Positions 9,101 through 19,214 of a stretch of 64,000 bases of DNA are shown in pieces. Numbering within the stretch: the stretch's first letter is position 1; each line of letters opens with the position of its first letter. Position numbers and translations under genes: made by a program. Source of the stretch: Paraconiothyrium sp. Pb-2020 (lineage: Eukaryota; Ascomycota; Dothideomycetes; Pleosporales; Didymosphaeriaceae). The stretch lies in NCBI GenBank assembly GCA_022419385.1, contig JAJUBI010000004.1, positions 2,151,286 through 2,215,285 on the forward strand, in the 5' to 3' direction. Below the pieces are notes generated by a model that saw only the letters and a list, made by a program, of their open reading frames with translations, searched no databases and was not told the origin of the DNA.

Positions 9101-12100
9101 TCATTTTTCCATCGACATCACGGCTGGTCTCGACGAAGCCTCCGTCTCTCCGGCCGTCTCCTCCACTTCTTCCACATAACCCATGAGCCCATCATCGAAT
9201 TTCCACTTCCAACCGTTGGAAATAGGGATCCCGGCGGTGTCGCGAGGAAGCGGGAGCTTGGAGTAATCATAATGGCCCATATCCGGCCCCACTTCAAAGT
9301 CTGGCAGATCCGTAGGATTGAGCGAGCTGGGTTCTCTCGTTCGGCAGGTTAATGCAAAGCGCATATGACCTTCGTGTGATACTGAGTGTTCGTAGTAGGT
9401 CTGAATATCGGCTCCTACCATGAACACCTGATCGCCATGCCGCAGCGTCATGTCGAGGACCTCGGGCGTCTTCTCGCTATATCTGGGGAGATTGAGTTCG
9501 GTAGCAACGCGTTTCCAGTATGCTTCGGTGTGTTTGCTGGGAGCATTGCGCAGAAATTCCTCGTGGCGAGCAACCCGCTCCTCGTACATCAGACAACCCG
9601 GTATCGGAGGGTGTTTAAAGTCATAGACGCCGGCTTTAGTCCTACCATAGTAATGTAGGGGCTTCATTCGAATCAACATTTTCCCGGTGTCACCCAGGCT
9701 GAGAGTCGCAATGTTCGGACCAAGACCGGGCTCGCCATCGTCGTGGTACCCGATGCTTTGGTCTTCGAAATATCCTAGAATCAACTCCTCGTTGAACTCG
9801 TGCTTCTTCCAATCTTTGGTAACCTCTTCAATCGACTTGTTCTGATCCCGAGCGAGAATTTGTACCATCATCGAATTTAGCCGGGTGCGGACGTTGCGGA
9901 CCGCCTGAGCCTTTACTTCTTCGAAAGAGACACTCCGTTGGATCCCCGTAGCAGCAAATTTATACTGCATACCGACATTGAAGTTCATATGGCGTGCGTA
10001 TGAAGGATCTTGATGTTTCTCGGAACCAAGAGCTCGCCGCTCTAGCCCGATGTCGATCGTCTGGAGCTCCATGAACATATCATCGGGGCCATCGGGCTCT
10101 TTGCAAATCGTCTCATTGGCCAAGCAGTGGACGATGTAGCCGGCCTCCGGGATGTCGAAGCGGTTCATGCGATAGTTATTTGCATAAATTGGCTTAGCAA
10201 CCCGGATGTTGCCCATAGCGATGTCACGACTCGGTGTGTAGCCGTCCGTTCGGGGAAAGGAGGGAGCTGGGTCGATGATAGAGGCTGCCGGCATGAACAG
10301 TTTGGGCGCAAGACGTCGCCATCCACAATTAGGGGTTTTACAGAACCAACCAGAGAAGTTCAAGCGCATAACGCAAGCGCGGCATTGGGGACACACAACT
10401 CCTTTCCATCCAATTGTCGAGTAGAAATATTCAGGCTTCGAGTACTCGGATATCTCAATAGGGTTGTGCTCTAGAGGATATCGCAAACCCTCATTCTGCC
10501 AAGATGTCCTTTGCCTTACAAAGCGAGGATCGTAGATAAGAGTTTGTTCGTCTACTTCACAGAGCTGACCCGAGCGCTTGGGGAGCTTCCAGAATGCTGC
10601 ACAGTCCCGCTGAAGGCACAACCAGCCTTGGAGGTAGACCTGTAGGGATGATTTACGGCATGAGGTGCACCACGCGACCCCCGGATGACTGAGTGAACCA
10701 AGTGGCACAGTTTCCTTCCTGTCCTTTGGTTGATACCATGCTTTCTCGCTTTTTGGGTCCAACCTTTCGAAGCGAAATCGGGCACACCGGTAAGAATTCT
10801 TGCTGCCCGGTGTCTGCGTCTGCTTCTCCCACCACATGTGTGTTGCTTTGAAGAAGCCAAGCACATTGTAGGGATGAGGCATATGTGAAGGTATTAGTGT
10901 GTTGTTGTCTTTCGCGATAACAATTAGCGGGTTTTCAGCTTTCATGGCGTTCCTGAAGGCTTCCGTCTCGGAATTCTCAGCCTGGTCCTTGGCTAACACC
11001 ATTCGTCCAGTCTTCTGATCCTTCGTCATTCCGCCAGGTGCCCGCGCGATGATAACATCTCCATCTACATAGTCACGCGAGAGAGCACTCCCAGCATATA
11101 GATATGCGTAGGCAATTCCACGATATGTATAGGAGCCACCTTGATACATCAGGCAGTTAGGGATAGACTCGCACAGTGCGAAACGGGTCTGGGACCATGC
11201 TGGAGGTTGACCATGCGGCTCTGGCTTTGGCACGCGTTGTTCTGGTACTTCAGTTTGTTCCAGTTCCACAGGCGGCTGGGCGTTTTTCATTAGTTGGCGA
11301 CCGATCGACCAAAGTTCTTCAGAGGCCCCATAATCAATAAATTTGAGTGAGGATATCACAGCTTCGGCAGGCTCAGGAAGGAAGGGATCACTAGATAATG
11401 GAAAATGCACCGTATTGTGAGATGGATCTGGTTCTTGGACCTCCTGATCAGCATGATTCGTCTTCGCTTTGCGGCTCTTCTTCTTAGATGAGGACCTTGG
11501 CCCTTGCGGGGCGCGCTTTCGTTTGCCGAATTTCGAGGGCATCGGCGTTTCTAAGACTGCTGATTCCCAGTTTTGAACCTGTTCCAAAAGTTCGCTTCTC
11601 AACTTCAAGATCAGGAGCTTGGAAGCAGGTGATACTTTGTGTTTGGTAGAGGGCTTAGGTAAAGGACTTGGGGATTCCATGCCGGCGAATTTAGCGGGAG
11701 CACACTTAATCCGTGTGCTTCTTCGGGGTGTTTCCGGTGGTATCAGGATGTCAAAAGTTGGAGGAGTTTGGGTGTTGGGCTGCGTGGGCTTTTGGGAGGC
11801 TCGCCCCTGCCTGGCCTTCTTAGGGGTTGGTAGAATATGACCAGGGCTTCCGTTGATTGAAGTAGGCGAGAGCAAGCTCGGAGGGCTTGATGGTGCTGCT
11901 GCCTGTGGTGTAATCGAAATGGGTGACTGTGGCGGTTGATCTTCGTCAAATGACTTCTGGCTTAATGGAGGTGTCGGAAATCTTCGCCTCTGTAGTAGCG
12001 GGGCTTCGCGCCTGGGTATTAAAATTTCCGTCAAAAGCTCTGATACCTGGTGGACCGGCCGAGCGCGTTGTTCAACCTGTGTGTTTTGCTCCAAATGTGA

Positions 12101-12427
12101 AGTCTGTGTGTCTTGGCCACACTGTGTATGTTGCGCCTTTAGTACATCCTGTTTTGCCTGCATATGTTGCTCCCGCTGCAGGTCCCGCTCTAACTTCGTA
12201 TGCATTTCCACCTTTGCATCTCCTTCTGACTGTAGGTGTTCTTCCACCTGTACATCCTGCTCTGTCTGTGTGCACTGTCCCGCCTGCGCGTCGTCTTTTG
12301 AGATAGAACAGTCAGAGAGATTATCTGGATAGTCGCTTAGCTCCGAGTCTGTGTCAACGAGCTGTGATATGTTCTCTTCGCGGGGTCTGTGGGTAGCCGA
12401 AGCTGTCTCGCCATCCGCATTTGGCAT
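9101..12427 (-). CDS. AlkB-like 2OG-Fe(II) dioxygenase domain protein with two zinc ribbons
   Basis: Very long single exon; 1108 residues from the ATG at 12427, or 1149 from an in-frame ATG at 12550. Positions below use the longer count. Order: an acidic Gln/Glu repeat region (about 85-165); Pro/Ser-rich basic linker; a domain around 455-620; a zinc ribbon near 627 (WCTSC then CLQRDC); a second near 720 (CPQC then CKTPNC); then an AlkB-like double-stranded beta-helix with iron ligands in YHDDGE (near 933, HxD) and the distal His near 1052 (YYEHSVSHEGH), with Arg in MRFALTCR for 2-oxoglutarate. AlkB proteins demethylate alkylated DNA, RNA or protein; substrate here is unknown. The ribbons suggest nucleic-acid or protein contact. 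Confidence 0.8.
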   Translation of the reverse strand: MPNADGETASATHRPREENISQLVDTDSELSDYPDNLSDCSISKDDAQAGQCTQTEQDVQVEEHLQSEGDAKVEMHTKLERDLQREQHMQAKQDVLKAQHTQCGQDTQTSHLEQNTQVEQRARPVHQVSELLTEILIPRREAPLLQRRRFPTPPLSQKSFDEDQPPQSPISITPQAAAPSSPPSLLSPTSINGSPGHILPTPKKARQGRASQKPTQPNTQTPPTFDILIPPETPRRSTRIKCAPAKFAGMESPSPLPKPSTKHKVSPASKLLILKLRSELLEQVQNWESAVLETPMPSKFGKRKRAPQGPRSSSKKKSRKAKTNHADQEVQEPDPSHNTVHFPLSSDPFLPEPAEAVISSLKFIDYGASEELWSIGRQLMKNAQPPVELEQTEVPEQRVPKPEPHGQPPAWSQTRFALCESIPNCLMYQGGSYTYRGIAYAYLYAGSALSRDYVDGDVIIARAPGGMTKDQKTGRMVLAKDQAENSETEAFRNAMKAENPLIVIAKDNNTLIPSHMPHPYNVLGFFKATHMWWEKQTQTPGSKNSYRCARFRFERLDPKSEKAWYQPKDRKETVPLGSLSHPGVAWCTSCRKSSLQVYLQGWLCLQRDCAAFWKLPKRSGQLCEVDEQTLIYDPRFVRQRTSWQNEGLRYPLEHNPIEISEYSKPEYFYSTIGWKGVVCPQCRACVMRLNFSGWFCKTPNCGWRRLAPKLFMPAASIIDPAPSFPRTDGYTPSRDIAMGNIRVAKPIYANNYRMNRFDIPEAGYIVHCLANETICKEPDGPDDMFMELQTIDIGLERRALGSEKHQDPSYARHMNFNVGMQYKFAATGIQRSVSFEEVKAQAVRNVRTRLNSMMVQILARDQNKSIEEVTKDWKKHEFNEELILGYFEDQSIGYHDDGEPGLGPNIATLSLGDTGKMLIRMKPLHYYGRTKAGVYDFKHPPIPGCLMYEERVARHEEFLRNAPSKHTEAYWKRVATELNLPRYSEKTPEVLDMTLRHGDQVFMVGADIQTYYEHSVSHEGHMRFALTCRTREPSSLNPTDLPDFEVGPDMGHYDYSKLPLPRDTAGIPISNGWKWKFDDGLMGYVEEVEETAGETEASSRPAVMSMEK
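12060..12295 (-). repeat. degenerate Gln/Glu repeat inside the dioxygenase N-terminus
   Basis: The protein shows imperfect units of roughly 8-10 residues built on the pattern (E/Q)-Q-D-x-Q-x-E-Q/E-H, for example TEQDVQVEEH, LERDLQREQH and QAKQDVLKAQH. The underlying DNA is correspondingly repetitive. It is likely disordered or coiled coil. Confidence 0.6.
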
Positions 12428-12550
12428 TGTGACTAGTAAGCGCGTCGTAGAGGTGCGTCTGGTAAGAGTTCTTGGGAGGGAAGAAGCAACACGCTGGGCA
12501 GGCAAAAGATGTATCACAGTAGGCCAATGGTGCAATGGATTGTGGAGCAT

Positions 12551-13144
12551 CCGTATATAGCTGGAGACGCACGGAAAGAAGACGTTGAAGAAATTTCGGG
12601 TATCGTGAAGCTTCTTGATTGATATCCCTGTGAAAGATACAAGCGATTCGGTGCTAGTCCTTCACCTCGATGAAGGTCAAGGTGAAGGTGAGTGCTAATG
12701 TGAAGGTGGTGGTACTGAAAGGTCATGTAGCTGGAGGCTACCATGGTACAGCCGCGGGGTCGTTCCGCCAGCTAGTGATTCGTCTAGGACAGCGCATGTC
12801 ACAAATAGAGCCAGGAGCCCCGACAGAATTTCTCTCACTTTGCTATCCTCTAAGGCGATAGTGATCGATGAATGTTCGTCCGTGTCGCCAGCAATGCTTC
12901 GAAGGTCAAGGCTGACATACTAGGCTCTGCTAGGTTGTAAGCCTCGGCTAATCCCCAGCTTCCCCAGCTCAGTCTCCCCGCGCGCCAACGGAGATGCAGC
13001 TCGCCGATGCAGCGTGCACGCTTCCGATGCCTTCGGTTATCCTATCTGGACTAATCGTACCTTCTCGAGGCTTTTATCGTGTTCTTTTTTCCTTCACTCT
13101 TCGCTCAGCGCACTGTAAATCCTCCAATTTAATACCCCGACACC
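12551..13144. other. divergent promoter region with GAAGGT micro-repeats
   Basis: Shared upstream region of the dioxygenase (minus) and the CoA ligase (plus). At 12670-12713 there is an imperfect run of AAGGTC/AAGGTG units. No gene seen. Confidence 0.5.
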
Positions 13145-15046
13145 ATGTGAGCATCCCAATCGCGTTCGCAAGCTGCTCACTGATGCAAATGCAGGCCCTT
13201 CTATCCCCCTCCATGGGTTCCCAAGCTACCCTTCGACCCGCCCGATTCGATTACCATCGCCGACTTCATACTCGATGAGAACTACGGGCGCCATCCGCTC
13301 GGCTACTCGCGACCGATCTTCACTTGCGGCATAACAGGGAAGGAGTACTCGGCACTGGAGGTTAAGGAGCGCGTCGACTACCTGGCACGAGGTCTTGCAA
13401 AAGAACTCGGTTGGCTACCGAACGAAGGCACTGAATGGGACAAAGTGATCGGTGTGTACAGCTTGAACACACTTGATACGGTTCCATTGGCGTGGGCTAC
13501 CCACCGCCTGGGAGGCATCCAGACACCCGCGAACGCTGCATATAGCGCCGCAGAACTGGAGTACCAATTGAGAAACTCAGGCGCAACATGTCTCTTTACC
13601 TGCCTTCCTTTGCTTGAGACCGCGAAGACCGCTGCGAAGAAATGCGGAATACCGGACCACCGCATATACCTCCTGGAGGTGCCCAAGGAGCTTACCGGAG
13701 GCAAGGGTCCCCCCGCTGGCATGAAGACCGTAGATGACTTCATTCGCGAGGGCGCAAAGCTGGATCGTCTGGACTCATTGAACTTGACACAAGGCGAGGG
13801 TGCGAAGAGGACCGCCTTCCTATGTTATTCTAGTGGAACTTCGGGGCTGCCCAAGGGAGTAATGATTTCTCACCGCAACGTTATCGCGAACTCGATGCAG
13901 GTCAAAGCTTTTGATGCGCCGGCAAGAAAGAAGCTACAACAACCCGGCACCCAGTCTGATTACACGGAGAACGTCCTCGGCCTGTTACCAATGTCGCATA
14001 TCTACTCACTCATCGTTATCTGCCATGTGTCTGCATACCGAGGTGACGGAGTGATCGTCCTCCCTAGATTCGAATTCGCGCAGATGCTTGGATCAATAGA
14101 AAGATTCAAGATCAATGCGCTGTACTTGGTACCTCCTATTATAATCCTTCTGGCGAAGGACAAGGCGACGCGCGAGAAGTTTGACCTCAGCAGCGTGTGG
14201 TGCATATTCACTGGAGCCGCACCACTGGGCAAGGAAACAGCAGATGACCTTCAGAAGATCTATCCAAGCTGGAAAATTCGACAAGGCTACGGTTTGACTG
14301 AAACTTGTACCGTCGTATGCAGCACCTCACCCGACGACATCTGGTTCGGCTCCAGTGGCTCTATACTTCCTAGCATTGAATGCAAGATTGTTACTTTGGA
14401 AGGGATCGAGGTCACAGGTTATGACCAACCGGGCGAGCTGCTGGTCAAATCGCCTTCCGTTGTTCTAGGATACTTGAACAATGAGAAGGCAAACAGGGAA
14501 ACATTCCAGGATGGTATCTAATCCCGACATGAAGCGTGATTGCCACATGCTAATTAGAGTAGGCTACATGCGCACTGGAGACGAAGCAGTCATCCGCAAG
14601 TCGCCCTCGGGCCACGAGCACATATTCATTGTCGACCGCATAAAGGAGCTTATCAAGGTCAAGGTAGTATATGCTCCAAACTTCAGCCTCGCTCATCTGA
14701 CGACATACAGGGCCACCAGGTTGCTCCCGCAGAGCTCGAAGCGCATCTTCTTACGCATCCTGCAGTCAATGACTGCGCCGTTATTCAGATTCCTGACGAC
14801 AAGTCTGGCGAGATCCCGAAAGCCTTCGTTGTGAAGTCTCCTTCTGTAAGCGCGGAAGAGAATGATCGCGTCGTCGCACGGTCTATCCAGAAACATGTTG
14901 AAGAACACAAGGCGAGGTATAAATGGATTACCGGTGGTATCGAGTTTATTGATGCAATTCCGAAGAGCCCGTCGGGTAAGATCCTGAGACGGATGCTAAG
15001 AGACAAGGAGAAGGAGAAGCGGAGACAAACTGGTAGCAAGTTGTGA
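13145..15046 (+). CDS. 4-coumarate-CoA ligase-like acyl-CoA synthetase, peroxisomal
   Basis: Adenylate-forming CoA ligase. Four exons: 13145-13146, 13195-14513, 14563-14663 and 14711-15046, 585 residues. The first intron (13147-13194, GTGAGC...GCAG) splits the start codon: AT lies upstream and G downstream, giving MPFYPPPWVPKLPFD. Without splicing the ATG is followed at once by TGA. Motifs: SSGTSGLPKG (AMP-binding P-loop), GYGLTET, the hinge region IVDRIKELIKVKG, and the C-terminal PKSPSGKILRR with the catalytic Lys. It ends in SKL, a perfect PTS1 peroxisomal signal. The family activates phenylpropanoid, aromatic or fatty acids; the substrate is not readable. Peroxisomal location suggests side-chain beta-oxidation. 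Confidence 0.9.
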
Positions 15047-15224
15047 GGTCCGGTCTGTCGTACTGCTCGCGTTGAACACATTGTACATTACCAATCGAGG
15101 ACCAATGCAAGCCATCGCCGCTGCTGTTGACTGTAGACATTCACCTTCAGATTGTCCGCAATCGCCGCATCCTTTTGCTCGGTTGAATGTCTGTTTGAAT
15201 GATCACCGAGACTTCCACCCGTAG

Positions 15225-15300
15225 ATCTATGCATAGATATATGGATCCATGGATCGAATTCTGCCACGTGATTTGCGCTTATCGATAAGCATGACGTCGG
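15225..15300. promoter_or_regulatory. cluster of perfect palindromes upstream of the Sqt1-like gene
   Basis: Within 76 nt: ATCTATGCATAGAT (15225-15238), GATCCATGGATC (15244-15255), an E-box CACGTG (15264-15269), GCTTATCGATAAGC (15277-15290) with GATA cores, and TGACGTC (15292-15298, CRE-like). All are read directly. Their location 200-270 nt upstream of the ATG at 15496 suggests a promoter; binding proteins are not known. Confidence 0.5.
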
Positions 15301-15495
15301 CGCTTTACCCCACCGACGGTGCGACCCGAAGCAAAAAGTTCGTGGTGGAAAAGGTGGATGAAAACATTTCTAAGCATACCACTCCTGCACGCCGCATATA
15401 GCCTCCGAGTTCCTGGTGCGGTACCTCTTGACTACGAGCAATTCAACTTCCATTTATTTCCAATCTTCCCCTTCAAGTCCACCGAAGACCGCAAT

Positions 15496-17010
15496 ATGGC
15501 GATACCCAATCCCAACGCGCCCCATCAAGAGGACGAGGACCCGCACCAGGAAAACGAGATGCTCGACGCCGACGAGGCAGAGGAGGAGATATCAGACGAT
15601 GGCGACGTGCCCATGGATTCGGACGACGAGGGAGCTGGAGAAGAAGAAATACAGATGTCGATCCAGCTGCAGAACGATTCGGCCGCGCATTTTGACAAGC
15701 ACACAGACAGCATATTTTGCATAACGCAGCATCCCGTACACTCAAACATAGTGGCTACCGGCGGAGGTGACGATGTGGGCTACATTTTCGACACAAACTC
15801 GGCGCCAGCAGCAGCAGCCCCCAACGGGCAGCCACAAGAGCGAGAAGGGCTACAAGAGCTGTTCAGATTGGAGGGCCATACGGATTCTATCAATGCAATC
15901 GTATTTTCGGAGTCGAAGGGGCAATTTGTTGCTACGGCCGGTCTGGACGGAAAATTGAGAGTCTGGCAGGGTGTGCCCGATGGGACGAAATGGAAGTTTC
16001 TAGTGGAGACACAGGAAGTTGAAGAGATTAACTGGCTGATCACGAATCCCTCGCCAAATCATCCTAATGTCATTGCATTAGGTGCCAACGATGGCAGCGT
16101 CTGGGTGTACCAGATTTCCACCGACAAGGGCAGCGAGTTGCAGGTTCTACAGGCATACTATCTACACACCGAGACATGCACGGCTGGTGCTTGGAGTCCT
16201 GACGGTAACTTACTAGCCACCATCTCTGAAGATTCAAGCCTGTACGTGTGGGATGTGTTCGGCGAGGCGGCTGCACAAGGTCTCACATCCTCAACGAACT
16301 CGCAGGCTGTCGTAGGCTTGACAGGCGTAGATGAACGCTTCCGTGTGGAAGGCGGTCTCTACAGCGTCGCCGTTGCGCCCTCAGGGTCTTTTGTTACCGT
16401 CGGTGGCCCTGAAGGCCACGTCCGTGTTATTGGTCTGCCTCGCCTGGCCGCTATTTCAGAAAGAGGGACATCATCTGGCGGTCAGGGCGCGTCTGCAAAG
16501 GCAGGCGGGTCGAAGCAGGCTGCAGCGAAGGGCGGAGCTAGCTCGACTGGTCAAACCGGACAGATCCTCGCTAGTCTTCAGGCTGGTACTGACAACGTCG
16601 AGACGCTATCATTCTCATCACCACCACTCACGCTCATGGCCGCTGGTAACGTCGACGGCAGCATCACTTTGTTCGATACCGCACATCGGTTTGCAATCCG
16701 CCGGCGCATCGAGGATGCACATTACGATGAAGAGTCTCCACAGGCAGTAGTCAAGGTGGAATTCTTGAAAAAGGAAGGTGCTGGTGCGTGGCTGCTGACG
16801 TCTGTCGGCTATGACGGCGTGTTGAGGCGGTGGGATGCCAGGGGTGGCACTGCAGCTGCAGCAAAGGGGCTTGTGGGTGAGTGGAAAGGTCACAGAGGTG
16901 GCGGCGAGGGAGGCGGAATCATGGGCTTTGTTCAAGGTGGAGATGGCAGTAAGGTGGTCACAGCAGGCGACGATGGTGTCGCTTTGGCTTTCTCGACACC
17001 GTTGGCATAA
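15496..17010 (+). CDS. SQT1: WD40-repeat protein, Sqt1/AAMP family
   Basis: Single exon, 504 residues from the ATG at 15496. An in-frame upstream extension to 15319 is unlikely because the family begins with the acidic segment. The N-terminus (residues 1-55) is strongly acidic (EDEDPHQENE, EEEIQMS), followed by WD40 repeats, e.g. SIFCITQHPVHSNIVATGGGDD, ATAGLDGKLRVW, LATISEDSSLYVWD, LLTSVGYDGVLRRWD. In yeast Sqt1 is the dedicated chaperone of ribosomal protein uL16 (Rpl10) and uses its acidic propeller face. A Gly/Ala/Ser-rich insertion (about residues 325-360) interrupts the propeller. It is convergent with the next gene, with only 80 nt between stops. Confidence 0.85.
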   Translation: MAIPNPNAPHQEDEDPHQENEMLDADEAEEEISDDGDVPMDSDDEGAGEEEIQMSIQLQNDSAAHFDKHTDSIFCITQHPVHSNIVATGGGDDVGYIFDTNSAPAAAAPNGQPQEREGLQELFRLEGHTDSINAIVFSESKGQFVATAGLDGKLRVWQGVPDGTKWKFLVETQEVEEINWLITNPSPNHPNVIALGANDGSVWVYQISTDKGSELQVLQAYYLHTETCTAGAWSPDGNLLATISEDSSLYVWDVFGEAAAQGLTSSTNSQAVVGLTGVDERFRVEGGLYSVAVAPSGSFVTVGGPEGHVRVIGLPRLAAISERGTSSGGQGASAKAGGSKQAAAKGGASSTGQTGQILASLQAGTDNVETLSFSSPPLTLMAAGNVDGSITLFDTAHRFAIRRRIEDAHYDEESPQAVVKVEFLKKEGAGAWLLTSVGYDGVLRRWDARGGTAAAAKGLVGEWKGHRGGGEGGGIMGFVQGGDGSKVVTAGDDGVALAFSTPLA

Positions 17011-17090
17011 ATGGGGAAGCGGTCCACGTTCCGTGAACGCACAAGCGAGACAGATACCTTCAAGGACTCAGTATTCAAACGTCCATCCTA

Positions 17091-19214
17091 CTACACAGGC
17101 TCGATCCTCAGACTATCTGCGCAAATACTCCCCGCACCAAGAATAAACCCTGCCGCCCCTCCACGATATTCGTCATCATAGGCGTGAACCTCCACCTCGC
17201 CCATCTTTGCAGATATCTTAATACCGCTTACCTTAACCTGGATTTCATACTTCGCATCCAATTTCCACCCCACCTTCACCCTCCCTAGCACCTTTCTCTC
17301 ATAGTCCCTCGCTTTCACAACTTCCAAGTATTCTTCCCTTAGAACAGCTCCATACCACCTGTTGAGGCCCTGTACCCTGACACTCACTCCGTGGCCATCC
17401 CCCAGGTTCAACATCAACCCCTTCACAATTGCCGTATAATCTCCCCACGCCCTTGTGCCGGTGTAAAACAGTCCCTCCCCCTTATCTTGCGCGAGGAAGA
17501 ACGAAGGTCCGAACTTGGTGTGCACTTTGTGGATTGAGGAAACCCATTGGTATTGCCACATCGTTTCTGGGACGGAAGAGAGTCCTGGGCCGGTGATTGG
17601 AGGAGGGCGGGACAGTGTCATGCAGGGGCTTCCAGTATATTTGATGCTGTGCAGGTATACTGTGCCTGTGGTGGCGGGTTCAGCGGAGAGGGCGATCCCG
17701 AGTTGTTGTATCGGTTTGTTTTCGAGACTGAACGGGATTTTCCACGTTATCGTTTGTTTTTGGCCGGGGGCGACGGAAATTGATGGGCTGGAGGACGGGA
17801 TGAGGGAGTCGTCGAAGTCGTAGGCTTTGAGAAGGACGCTGGCGTTGATGGGATGATGGTTGGAAGGGGGTGAAGAGAGGACCGCGGTAAGGGTTTGACC
17901 TGGGGAGAGGAGCGGGCAGGCCATGAGTTCGTAGTCGCGCTTTACAGCGAGAACGTCGAGGGGTGTGAAGACTTGGGTGAGGACTTCGACTTCGCCGATT
18001 GGAGAGTGAAGGGTGATACCCAGTGCTGGAGTTCTATTGTCGAAAGTCTGTGCTACTACAACTTCTGTGTGCACTGAAGCGCATTGGAAGCCTTGCACGC
18101 TGCCCGGGAGGGAGAAGTGCCACTGTGCGCCATCTTTGGGTTCGGGAAGCTCAGGAAGTTGCGCTACCTTGTGGGCTATGTTGGCGAGATCGTATGTTAT
18201 TCGCACGGCATCGTTGATGGAGTAGCCACCGTCAGCGCTTGATATCAGGGCTCGGTCGGCCAGCGGTCCTCGCCAATCGAGTCCCTCGTCGTTCTCAAAA
18301 CCCTCAAGCCCATTGATGATTCCTAGCAGGCAACCAATGTTCCCAGAATTGCAGTCGGTATCCCAGCCAGAGGTATTGACTATGTGCATCGCTTGACTGA
18401 AATTGTGACCCGCATATAACAAAGTCATGATCATGATGAGATGGTTCGGGATCATATGGCAAATCCCACCATACTTGTCGTACCCGTAGTTAGCTTCAAT
18501 GCGCTGTCTCGTCTTCTCCCAGTACCCATCCTCTTTCACCCAAGCTCTCACATCTTCAATCGGAGTTCTCAATTCCGACTCTTTGGGAATGTAATTCAGA
18601 CCCTTGTCCAAGAGATGCTCTAGATCTGAAGACACGAACGCCTCCGCCTCCATAACCGCCCACAACACAGCCGCATCCACCGCGCACCCATCATGGCTCA
18701 CCCTTGCCGCCTCTCTCGCAAATTTTGCTGCCCTCTCCGCATCACCAGCGCACACCATTGCCCACGCATCAATAAAGATCTGTGCCCCAATCTGCTCGGC
18801 TAATGTTTTCCCGTTCATCTTCATACTTCCACTCTGCGGGGGCTTGATTCCCCTCTTTAAATTGTTAAACGTCGTGTGTTCAGTACTAATTCCGTGACCG
18901 CCCCACCAAAATATCGTGCGAAGGGGAATGACTTGGTTCAACCAAGTTTCTCCAATGCGCTCGCAGGAGAAATCCGTTTCGAGAGAGTGTTCTTCTAGGG
19001 CACGCACAAAAGCAAATGTACCGGACACGTCGTCGTCGATTACGACGAGTGGTACGTTGAATTTCTCATGGACATAATGATGGATGGGACCTAGTCGCTG
19101 TTGTATTTCCTGGTAAGTCCAATTCTCGAAAGGCCGCCCGATGTAAACGCCGATGAGTTTACCGAGGACACCGGCGTAGATCTTTTCAAGGTAATTTGCA
19201 GGGAGGCTGGCCAT
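17091..19214 (-). CDS. ADP-ribosylglycohydrolase family protein
   Basis: Single exon, 707 residues. The N-terminal 370 residues match the all-helical ADP-ribosylglycohydrolase (DraG/ARH) fold: AGVLGKLIGVYIGRPFE at the start, the metal site VVIDDDVSGTF, and the second Asp cluster SGWDTDCNSGNIG. The C-terminal half is beta-rich and resembles a carbohydrate-binding or jelly-roll module (from about residue 380), unlike minimal bacterial enzymes. The family removes ADP-ribose from proteins or small molecules. A metabolic glycohydrolase role is also possible given the C-terminal module. All visible metal ligands are intact. Confidence 0.85.
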   Translation of the reverse strand: MASLPANYLEKIYAGVLGKLIGVYIGRPFENWTYQEIQQRLGPIHHYVHEKFNVPLVVIDDDVSGTFAFVRALEEHSLETDFSCERIGETWLNQVIPLRTIFWWGGHGISTEHTTFNNLKRGIKPPQSGSMKMNGKTLAEQIGAQIFIDAWAMVCAGDAERAAKFAREAARVSHDGCAVDAAVLWAVMEAEAFVSSDLEHLLDKGLNYIPKESELRTPIEDVRAWVKEDGYWEKTRQRIEANYGYDKYGGICHMIPNHLIMIMTLLYAGHNFSQAMHIVNTSGWDTDCNSGNIGCLLGIINGLEGFENDEGLDWRGPLADRALISSADGGYSINDAVRITYDLANIAHKVAQLPELPEPKDGAQWHFSLPGSVQGFQCASVHTEVVVAQTFDNRTPALGITLHSPIGEVEVLTQVFTPLDVLAVKRDYELMACPLLSPGQTLTAVLSSPPSNHHPINASVLLKAYDFDDSLIPSSSPSISVAPGQKQTITWKIPFSLENKPIQQLGIALSAEPATTGTVYLHSIKYTGSPCMTLSRPPPITGPGLSSVPETMWQYQWVSSIHKVHTKFGPSFFLAQDKGEGLFYTGTRAWGDYTAIVKGLMLNLGDGHGVSVRVQGLNRWYGAVLREEYLEVVKARDYERKVLGRVKVGWKLDAKYEIQVKVSGIKISAKMGEVEVHAYDDEYRGGAAGFILGAGSICADSLRIEPV

